Origin: Bacillaceae bacterium JMAK1
GTDB lineage: Bacteria; Bacillota; Bacilli; Bacillales; Marinococcaceae
Assembly (NCBI GenBank): GCA_012970285.1
Contig: JIBW01000003.1
Span: 186,001 to 250,000, forward strand
DNA: 64,000 bases
Direction: 5' to 3'
This document shows positions 7,787 through 14,815 of the stretch, in pieces. The notes below the pieces were generated by a model. It was given only the letters and a program-made list of their open reading frames with translations. It did not search any database and was not told the DNA's origin. Each line of letters opens with the position of its first letter. Positions within the stretch are counted from its first letter, which is position 1. The translations under genes were made by a program, and so were the position numbers.

Positions 7787-8436
7787 GTGCTTAATCCTCC
7801 TGCGTCCAGTGATCTTCTATGATAGTGAAGGGGCGAAGTCAGGTGAAGTCGTAACGTTATCCAAGACGTGCGGAGTTCTTTAAAAGGTTTCTATGGCTAG
7901 GCTGACGAACCCATGTTGAAGGGGTTTGAGGAAGTGTATACTGTAAAATTTCGCAAAGCTAGGGGTTCGGTATATTCCCTCCATAAAGGTTGCAGTCGTA
8001 ATTGCTGTAGACGACGTTCTTCATACTCGAGAGTGGGAGCCTAAGGAAATCAAAAAAAGGGATAAGAATAACGGAACGTTTGAAGCTTTTAACTGGAGAT
8101 ATCATAGTATCTATGAAAGTTAAAAGTGGCTGCGGATTCATAGTAGCGTTGAAGCTTGCCGATTGTACAATATGGGCAATCATGTTGGAGGATAAAACAA
8201 GTGGAGCGAAGGAATCCAGTCAGAGTTAAATGTATATGCAAATATTTATATGTCCCCAACGTATAAACAACTAAGAACTAAGCTTCTAGAAGCTTAGTTC
8301 TTAGTTATATATATCAGAATGTTATAAATTATAACATTCATAACTCTGATGGATCGCCGTGTGCGATGAAAGTCGCATGCATGGTGAAGGCTTGACCTAA
8401 GTTAGACAGTGTAAAACTGTTTAGTAAGGCAAGAAT
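7787..8436 (+). ncRNA. ORF-less group II intron (5' boundary uncertain)
   Basis: The 3' part has a canonical 34-nt domain V at 8354-8387, a domain VI-like hairpin (8391-8433) and a possible AT end at 8436. The 5' part contains domain-I-like stretches such as GGTGAAGTCGTAACG (about 7839-7853) and CTAGGGGTTCGGT (about 7959-7971). Domain IV has no reverse-transcriptase gene; it holds a perfect 38-bp palindrome (8269-8306) and an 11-bp hairpin (8317-8339). The 5' end is set at GTGCT (7787) as the nearest match to GUGYG, but a start further upstream, even overlapping the S-layer stop, cannot be excluded. The intron would need a maturase in trans. No exon 1 in frame was found just before 7787. Confidence 0.7.
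8354..8387 (+). ncRNA. Group II intron domain V (copy 1)
   Basis: Exactly 34 nt: a nine-pair lower helix (8354-8362 with 8379-8387), a two-base bulge (8377-8378), a five-pair upper helix (8363-8367 with 8372-8376) and a GAAA tetraloop (8368-8371). The catalytic triad position reads CGC (8355-8357), as in IIC-type introns. Confidence 0.88.
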
Positions 8437-9285
8437 AGCGGTGTTATTGCTTACAACCACATTAATGAATTAGCTTACACGATCGGATCTAGAATAGCAG
8501 GGTCTTCAAACGAAAGGTTAGCAGAGAATTATATTTCATCTGAGTTTAATAGACTAGGGCTACACACTGAAGTTCAAGAGTTTAGTTACAACCGTGGTGT
8601 TAATTCATTTAAATCTGCTAATGTAATCGCCTATAAGCCTGGAATATCACAACAACAAATTGTTGTCGGCGCACATTATGACTCAGTTTCAAGAGGAGTT
8701 GGTGTTGATGATAATGCATCTGGTGTTGGAGTAATGCTAGAGGCTATTGAACGGTTGCAAGATGTTAACACACCATATTCACTAGTCATTGTTGCTTTTG
8801 GAGCTGAAGAAGTTGGCTTGCAAGGATCAAGGTACTATGTATCACAACTGACTGATGAAGAAAAAGAGAATACAATTGGAATGATTAACCTAGATAGTCT
8901 AGTTGCAGGTGATATGATGTATGTACATGGTAGTGCAGGAGAAGGCGGTTTCATGAGAGAGCTTTCATTAGGAATTGCAGAAGAAAGAAGTTTTGATATA
9001 GAGATTAACCCAGGATTAAATCCTACCTATCCAGCTGGAACAACGGGGATGTGGAGTGATCACGCGCCTTTTCATGAAGCAGGTATTCCATATGCGTATT
9101 TTGAAGCAACAAACTGGGAAATCGGTGATAAAGATGGATACACACAAACTGAAGAACACGGTAGTATCTGGCATACGGATAATGATAACCTAGAATTTAT
9201 TGAAGAAAACTTTCCAGGTAGGATTGAAAAGCATTTATCAACGTATAGTAGTTTGTTAACAGAGTTGCTCAAACGTTTGAATTAA
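8437..9285 (+). CDS. M28-family zinc aminopeptidase, 3' exon without own start or signal peptide
   Basis: The frame is open from 8428 (stop at 8425-8427) and homology begins at about 8437, immediately after the intron (SGVIAYNHINELAYTIGSR). The catalytic domain is complete. Zinc ligands and catalytic residues are visible in VVGAHYDS, GVDDNASGVG, AFGAEEVGLQGS, MINLDSL and MWSDHAPFHEAGIPYAYFE, as in secreted Bacillus and Streptomyces leucine aminopeptidases. The first ATG in frame is at 8734, inside the zinc site region, and would give a dead enzyme, so a normal start is missing. The protein is expected outside the cell. Either the gene is a remnant cut by the intron or its N-terminus comes from splicing to another exon. 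Confidence 0.8.
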   Translation, partial: SGVIAYNHINELAYTIGSRIAGSSNERLAENYISSEFNRLGLHTEVQEFSYNRGVNSFKSANVIAYKPGISQQQIVVGAHYDSVSRGVGVDDNASGVGVMLEAIERLQDVNTPYSLVIVAFGAEEVGLQGSRYYVSQLTDEEKENTIGMINLDSLVAGDMMYVHGSAGEGGFMRELSLGIAEERSFDIEINPGLNPTYPAGTTGMWSDHAPFHEAGIPYAYFEATNWEIGDKDGYTQTEEHGSIWHTDNDNLEFIEENFPGRIEKHLSTYSSLLTELLKRLN

Positions 9286-9299
9286 AAGCAGGATAAGTA

Positions 9300-9329
9300 G
9301 AGATAAGGCAATGTGCCTTATCTCTTTTT
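9300..9329 (+). terminator. Rho-independent terminator after the aminopeptidase
   Basis: An 11-bp perfect stem (GAGATAAGGCA, loop ATG, TGCCTTATCTC) is followed by TTTTTA. Confidence 0.85.
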
Positions 9330-9385
9330 AGTGAATAGAGAGATTGTGTAAAAAGAATCGGGCTTCTAGGATTTCTAAATTTATT

Positions 9386-10570
9386 CTACTTTCTTAGCAC
9401 AGGAAACAGATATTCGCTGTAGGAATTAAATGTCCATGTGTTTTCAAAATCCCAATTATAGAAGTATGTTGAATTGGCCATTTCACTTTCAGATAATGGT
9501 ATGCCTACCTCATTATTATCAAGTTGATTCTCAATGTAATAGCTATTAATTACGTTTTCTCTTAGAACACTATTGTCAATATAACCAACGAGTCCGTGAG
9601 TATTTGTTCTACCAGTTACGGAGCTAGCGGAATAAGAATGATCAATAGTACCACTAAAGTTTGAATCCTCATATAGCTCCCCGACTAACCCACCAACTTG
9701 ACCAGAATACCCTTCTGCAATTACATCACCATAGGAGTACGAATTACTTAATTTAGATTGAAGAAAACCAACTAGACCTCCCAAATGGCTTACTCCTGAG
9801 ATGGTGGCTCCAGAATAGGAATGACTAATCAGACCTCGGGTAGATGAACCTATTAAGCCTCCTATATGACCATCCCCTAGAATCGTACCATGAGAAGAAG
9901 AATCGACAACGTTACTGTTAGATGCATAACCGAGTACTCCACCGATATAAAAATGTGTGGCTTCTAGAATAACATCAGTCTTAACATCACTTATCAAGTC
10001 AAAAGTACTTTCTGCTATTGCTCCCCCTACAAACCGGTTACCGATTATTTCGCCAGAAAAATTTGAATTTGTAAGAGTCGACTCATAACTAGATCCGACA
10101 AATCCTCCAACATACTCTATCCCTTTAACTTTGCCATTGACCGAGACGTTAGATATCTCGCCACCATGTGAGGATCCGGAAACTGTACCTACATAATAAC
10201 GACCATTTATCGTGGATTCATCAAAATTTAAGTTTTTAACAACACCTTCATGATCTAAATGGCTAATAAAACCAGCATAGCGAGTTTTGTTAATAGTCAT
10301 GCCGTTAACAGTATAACCTCCACCATCTATCGTCCCGGTAAATTTGTCGTTGTCAGATCCGATAGGTACCCAATTTCCATAATCTGATAAATCAATATCA
10401 CTCGTTAGTTTATAGTGACCTTCTAAATTCTCTCTAATTGCATTTAAACCTTCAGCATCAGAGATTTGAATGATGTTATCGTTGTTATGACCAGTGTCAC
10501 TACTACTGTCATCATTGGTTCCTTGGTCAGATTCTTCACCGTTACTAGTATCTTCTGTATAATTATCGCT
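9386..10570 (-). CDS. GLUG-repeat surface protein, 3' exon without own start or signal peptide
   Basis: The last 394 codons of a frame that is open from 10696. From residue 1 of this exon (SDNYTEDTSNGEE) there is an acidic, serine-rich linker, then repeated units with GGLVG, GGFVG or GFIS cores (for example YVGGFVGSS, HIGGLIGSS, HLGGLVGFL, QVGGLVGEL), the GLUG motif of extracellular proteins of Firmicutes. The upstream codons 10571-10696 are not protein-like: they read through an intron domain V-VI on the same strand. No signal peptide is encoded. It parallels the aminopeptidase exon at 8437, and both exons would begin with an AGC codon. Confidence 0.7.
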   Translation of the reverse strand, partial: SDNYTEDTSNGEESDQGTNDDSSSDTGHNNDNIIQISDAEGLNAIRENLEGHYKLTSDIDLSDYGNWVPIGSDNDKFTGTIDGGGYTVNGMTINKTRYAGFISHLDHEGVVKNLNFDESTINGRYYVGTVSGSSHGGEISNVSVNGKVKGIEYVGGFVGSSYESTLTNSNFSGEIIGNRFVGGAIAESTFDLISDVKTDVILEATHFYIGGVLGYASNSNVVDSSSHGTILGDGHIGGLIGSSTRGLISHSYSGATISGVSHLGGLVGFLQSKLSNSYSYGDVIAEGYSGQVGGLVGELYEDSNFSGTIDHSYSASSVTGRTNTHGLVGYIDNSVLRENVINSYYIENQLDNNEVGIPLSESEMANSTYFYNWDFENTWTFNSYSEYLFPVLRK

Positions 10571-10641
10571 TTTTCCGTCTCGCGAGCGGACCTTCACTAC
10601 GCAAGCGACTTTCATCGCACGCAGCGATCTATCAGAGTTAT
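10571..10641 (-). ncRNA. Group II intron 3' end (domain V-VI, copy 2)
   Basis: Domain V spans 10627 to 10594 on the minus strand: 34 nt with GAAA loop, two-base bulge and CGC triad. It matches copy 1 at 29 of 34 positions, and two of the lower-helix changes are compensatory (C-G to T-A, T-A to C-G). The preceding ATAACTCTGAT and GATCGC are shared with copy 1. Domain VI is a short stem (TCCG/CGGA with inner CTC/GAG) carrying an unpaired A (10578) on the 3' side, as expected for a branch point. No domain I-III was found upstream on this strand. Confidence 0.75.
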
Positions 10642-10899
10642 ACAAACGTTCCCCAACGTATGACTTAAGTATTGGTTTAAAAGAACTGAATGTCAATGAT
10701 TATTTATAATTTACAGTTAATTATGCGTTTAATTGTACTTTGCGAATATAAAGTGTGAACATTGCCGACTTTTATCAATTTCATCGAATGATTGAATATT
10801 GTGCATTTTATACAGGAGGGGTTTAGGAGGAATTAAAGAAATCTTAGGATCTTGATGAGAAATAGGCACTTTATCCAAAGTTACATGCTTAACTATAAA

Positions 10900-10931
10900 G
10901 TAAAAAAGTGACCCAGAAACAACTGGATCAC
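10900..10931 (-). terminator. Terminator after the SLH protein gene
   Basis: On the minus strand GTGATCCAG, a short loop and CTGGGTCAC (10908-10916 with 10923-10931, one G-T pair) are followed by six T. Confidence 0.8.
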
Positions 10932-10963
10932 ACATTGCCTACTTTAAGTAAGGACCCTTAACG

Positions 10964-12745
10964 TTACTCATCGCCATAAACCCAACTTACCAATTGAACT
11001 GGATCTTCAACTCCTCCTATTTTAATCTCGAATGTCACGTGTCTTCTTTCATCGTATTCATGAACGATCAATCCATTTTCTAGGTCATATTCGGCAAGGT
11101 GTTCTTGGTTAGAAGTTACTTCTGCTATTATTAAATGATCCGTTATGCTCGTTGGGAGTCTACGATTAAAGTAGTTTTTTGGTTGAAGCACGAGTCTTGC
11201 CCCATTATGGCTTAGTTTCACAACACCTAACTCTTCATTATCTAATTCAAAATATGCCTCCATAAAAACAGGGACGTTCTCGTCGACAATAGTCACTTCT
11301 TGTGCGTCTGAAACAATTTCATTTCCTCGGTCATCACTAGCGGTGATTTTGTAAGAGAATGAGTCTAAATGTTGATGGTTTGAGGCATCGATCATGCCTG
11401 TTTCATCATCTGCGTAATAACCATCTGTTAGTTCGTAGTGCAGCTCATAGCCTTCTTCTTTTACTTCGTCAACGGTGTAGGGAATCCCGTCAATTCTAAA
11501 CTCGAGCTTTTGGTCTTTTTTATTCAAGATTGTATCGGTCATTGCGTCAATATATTCATAGGTTATTCGATAATCTTCGACGGACGTGTTTAGATGTATC
11601 GTTCCGTAGTAAATAGAATGAATCGTAATGTTGTAATCTCCAGGAGGCACTCGTAGGAATGTGCCTTTAAATTGATTCCCTTCAATGGTTAAGTTGTGAA
11701 GTTCATCTGCAATATTGAAGTAACCGTCAGGTCCTTCTAGTATAATCTCCATCAACTCTATTTCATTTACAGCGGGAATCTGCCCACTGACCTTCATTTT
11801 ACCGCCATCAATGTCAATCTCAATATCTCGGTACTCTGGGCCAGATCTCTCAACGAAAACGGTCGTGCGTTGATTGTCTAGGAAAAGGTAATAATGTGCT
11901 CCGAATCGTAAATCATTAGATACATTCAATTCCAAAGTATGGGCATCTAAGATTCTCGTGTCGGCAATGGTTGAAGCTAATCGAACATCTTTACTTTCCC
12001 AGTCAATTCCACGAATATCTTTTGAGAAATGAGCATGAACCGTTCTCGGATCTATCATTTCCATTGATTGCAATCCCACTTCACCTGTGCTACGAACCTC
12101 TAAGGTCCTTTTAATAAATGTGGCCATTTGAGCTCGTGTAACCGGTTGTTGAGGACGAAAAGAACCATCGGAAGTTTGGGTAATACCATGCGCTTGTAGT
12201 GCTTGTATGTTGTCTCGATGAACATCAAATGCCTGATTTAGGTCTGTAACTTTTTGATCGGATTCAGCCCGCTCCACACCTGCTTGATCGAGAATTCGCA
12301 TTAAGATCGACGCCATTTGTTGGCGGTGAATTGTACCAGATGTTTCGAAGACTGTGTTTCCTTGACGGCCAATCATAATTCCAGCATCTGAAACGGCTTT
12401 TACGACAGGGGCAAAATGATGAGTACTGGAAACGTCTCTGTAAAGGTCTTCGTTTACCTTTTCCGGAACTTCAAGATCAAATGCACGCGTCATCATCGTC
12501 GCAGTTTGCCCTCGAGTAATTGTACGATTCGGGTAATAGTACCCGTCAGAATACCCGAATATTATATTTTTTAGCTTCATGGTGTTGATTGCACTTGCAT
12601 GAGGATCGCCATCAAAAACGTCATTAAAAATCTTCGACTCCGACTCATCATAGTAAGAACTGTAAGCTTTCGTTTCGAATGGTATTAAATGAACGAGTAA
12701 CATAATAACTGTTAGCAACACAAATGTTTTATAGCCCCTATTCAC
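10964..12745 (-). CDS. SLH-domain cell-surface protein
   Basis: A 593-residue secreted protein. A signal peptide (residues 1-27, hydrophobic core FVLLTVIMLLVHLIPF, ending TKA) precedes three SLH domains at about 35-85 (GYSDGYYYPNRTITRGQTAT), 100-150 and 165-217 (SFRPQQPVTRAQMATFIKR). The SLH domains bind pyruvylated secondary cell-wall polymer. The rest is a beta-rich region of unknown function with modules similar to those of the 56340 protein. The start is a GTG at 12745 with GAGGG about nine bases before it. It lies upstream of the GLUG exon on the same strand but has its own stop and terminator. Confidence 0.85.
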   Translation of the reverse strand: MNRGYKTFVLLTVIMLLVHLIPFETKAYSSYYDESESKIFNDVFDGDPHASAINTMKLKNIIFGYSDGYYYPNRTITRGQTATMMTRAFDLEVPEKVNEDLYRDVSSTHHFAPVVKAVSDAGIMIGRQGNTVFETSGTIHRQQMASILMRILDQAGVERAESDQKVTDLNQAFDVHRDNIQALQAHGITQTSDGSFRPQQPVTRAQMATFIKRTLEVRSTGEVGLQSMEMIDPRTVHAHFSKDIRGIDWESKDVRLASTIADTRILDAHTLELNVSNDLRFGAHYYLFLDNQRTTVFVERSGPEYRDIEIDIDGGKMKVSGQIPAVNEIELMEIILEGPDGYFNIADELHNLTIEGNQFKGTFLRVPPGDYNITIHSIYYGTIHLNTSVEDYRITYEYIDAMTDTILNKKDQKLEFRIDGIPYTVDEVKEEGYELHYELTDGYYADDETGMIDASNHQHLDSFSYKITASDDRGNEIVSDAQEVTIVDENVPVFMEAYFELDNEELGVVKLSHNGARLVLQPKNYFNRRLPTSITDHLIIAEVTSNQEHLAEYDLENGLIVHEYDERRHVTFEIKIGGVEDPVQLVSWVYGDE

Positions 12746-13385
12746 GGGTCATTCCCTCTTTCATTAATTTATATAGTTTCTCAAAAGTTCGAAAATTACT
12801 TTCGTGCAGATTTAAATAGTCATAATCAACAAAATTTTTAGATCTGGTCGGTCATTATATTCATTACGAGATTATTACGATGTCCGTTGCAATGATTTGT
12901 TTATGTAAGACTGTAATATTGAATTTAAAATCATAAGGTACGTATCATTCCTAGACGATTTATCAATTCATTAAGTAAATCTACTTAATTGGGTTTATGC
13001 TTTTTTAAGAACACCTCCGACCATTTCTTAAATTCCACGAGATACAAACAACGACCGAACATAAGCCGTGAGACTTATCACTTAATATGTGTTATACCAC
13101 TACTATTATTTTACAATAAAATTCATGTTTGTATTTATATATTTCTACGAACTTTGATTTTTAATTAATTTAACCATTACTACCCTTGTGTATCTCGTGG
13201 AATTGAAGCTGTTCTTAGTAATTAAATTTAAAGTATTGACCAATTATATTGGATTTTAACCTTCAGTTCCCCTAGGAAATATGGTAGACTTCTAAAAGGA
13301 TAATAATGGGATATTGTACTTAGTGATTAGTTAATAAGTATAGTGAGGTTGGAGTTTACGAAGGGATTCGTTAAGGGGGAGCGTT
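12746..13385. other. 640-bp intergenic region holding an inverted-repeat element
   Basis: No gene was recognised. The region is AT-rich and contains the 174-bp inverted-repeat element described at 13031-13204. It must hold the divergent promoters for the SLH gene and the deacetylase gene; I could not assign them with confidence. Confidence 0.5.
13031..13204. repeat. 174-bp element with perfect 16-bp terminal inverted repeats
   Basis: AATTCCACGAGATACA at 13031-13046 is the exact reverse complement of 13189-13204. A further seven-base inverted pair (AAGAACA at 13007, TGTTCTT at 13210) lies outside. The inside is AT-rich without an open frame. This is the format of a MITE or small regulatory structure; no clear target duplication was found. 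Confidence 0.55.
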
Positions 13386-14645
13386 ATGCTTAGGCGTTCG
13401 TTAGGGGGCCTTATTTTTTTAGGTCTATTTGTTGTAGTTTTAACGGCTTGTGGTACGCAGTCGCAAGGTTCAGAGACGGTTGAATTTGAGTCTGATGAGG
13501 CAATGAGTAGAGGGGAAGCGGCCAAGGTGTTAGCCAGTCGTTATCAGTTTGATACGGAGGAACATGAAGATGGGTCTTCAGATCGTCAGAAAGCATCACT
13601 GGAAACACTCATTGATGAGGGGTTCCCTTTTCTGAATAAGGATGTTTCGACCGGTTTTACATATGGTGAGTTTGCAGAAGTCATCGATTATCTCTTTGAT
13701 TTAACAGAATTACTTTCGGATGAGGTTGGAATAAAAACTGAATCGAGTGATTCTTTCTCTGAAAATGTTCCTTCAATTATTCACTTATTAGATTCTCTTG
13801 ATGTGATTGAATTGGAAGAGAAAGAGATTAATTTAAAGTATCCTGTTCATCAACAAGAGTTTTCTTTAGCACTTGAAAGGTTAACGCGACATGAGTTAGT
13901 GGATCGAAAGGTTGATCATCGTTCAGGGATTGCTGTGTTAATGTACCACCGATTTTATGATCAAGGTGTTGGAGAAGAGTACCATGACATGCATAGCAAC
14001 TTGAATATTGCTAATTTCCGTGAGCAGTTGGAATTGTTGGATGAGTACGGTTATGAGACATTAACATTATTAGAATTCAAACAATATTTAGAAGGATCGA
14101 AGGAGATTTCGGATAATAGTGTTGTCATTACGTTTGACGACGGTTCCAAAACGATACATGAATACGCGTATCCAGTCATGAAAGATTACGACGTGAATGG
14201 GATTTCATATATGATTTCAGGTCGTATTAAAGAGGAAAGTACGTCCTATCATGGAGATCCTATGCAAACGATGAGTTGGGACGAAATGTATGACATGTAC
14301 CCTCGTATTGAAATCGGAGGGCATACGTACAGTTTCCATGATCGTGATCATGAAGATGAACCTTCCTATTTAATTACAAAACCTAAGCAGGAAGTGACTG
14401 ATGATTTAACGAAGGACTTCCAATTGCTTGACGAACCAAGTTCTTTTGCTTATCCATATGGTGACTATAATGAAGAAACAATTGAGATCCTCAATGAGTT
14501 GGGGTATGAACTTGCGTTTACAACAGAACTTGGTCGTGTTCTTCCTGGGGATCCGCGATTTGAACTAAAGCGTTACGACATTAGTGATAATGTGACGATT
14601 GATCAGTTTGCTGAATACATCGGTTTAGATAAGAATGAGAAATAA
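13386..14645 (+). CDS. Polysaccharide deacetylase-family lipoprotein
   Basis: A 419-residue lipoprotein: signal peptide with lipobox LTAC (cysteine about residue 22). Residues 35-170 hold three weak SLH-like segments (for example AMSRGEAAKVLASRY), which may contact cell-wall polymer. The NodB/CE4 domain follows: IAVLMYHRF, VVITFDDGSKT (catalytic aspartates), EIGGHTYSFH (metal-binding histidines) and FAYPYGDYNEET. Such enzymes remove acetyl groups from peptidoglycan or wall polysaccharide on the outer membrane face. AGGGGG lies before the ATG. Substrate unknown; the neighbouring OatA-like acetyltransferase suggests wall modification. Confidence 0.85.
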   Translation: MLRRSLGGLIFLGLFVVVLTACGTQSQGSETVEFESDEAMSRGEAAKVLASRYQFDTEEHEDGSSDRQKASLETLIDEGFPFLNKDVSTGFTYGEFAEVIDYLFDLTELLSDEVGIKTESSDSFSENVPSIIHLLDSLDVIELEEKEINLKYPVHQQEFSLALERLTRHELVDRKVDHRSGIAVLMYHRFYDQGVGEEYHDMHSNLNIANFREQLELLDEYGYETLTLLEFKQYLEGSKEISDNSVVITFDDGSKTIHEYAYPVMKDYDVNGISYMISGRIKEESTSYHGDPMQTMSWDEMYDMYPRIEIGGHTYSFHDRDHEDEPSYLITKPKQEVTDDLTKDFQLLDEPSSFAYPYGDYNEETIEILNELGYELAFTTELGRVLPGDPRFELKRYDISDNVTIDQFAEYIGLDKNEK

Positions 14646-14650
14646 AGGAA

Positions 14651-14685
14651 AAGGGCAAACGTTGCGATGCGTTTGTCCTTTTATT
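14651..14685 (+). terminator. Rho-independent terminator
   Basis: AAGGGCAAACG pairs with CGTTTGTCCTT (14651-14661 with 14670-14680, one G-T pair), followed by TTATT. Confidence 0.75.
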
Positions 14686-14815
14686 AGGTTCATGGCTAAT
14701 ACACACTAGATGCTCAATAGAATGTATACGTTTGACACATACCTGTAATACCTGCTAGCCCCACTATTTATGCTACACTAATAGAGGTGCTAGATTAACT
14801 AGAGGAGTGAACGCA

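Noticed and set aside
7959-8183. 74-codon open frame on the minus strand
   Set aside because: Lies entirely within the intron RNA region and lacks coding character.
10571-10696. First 42 codons of the GLUG frame as a real N-terminus
   Set aside because: They translate the intron domain V-VI region and show no signal peptide.
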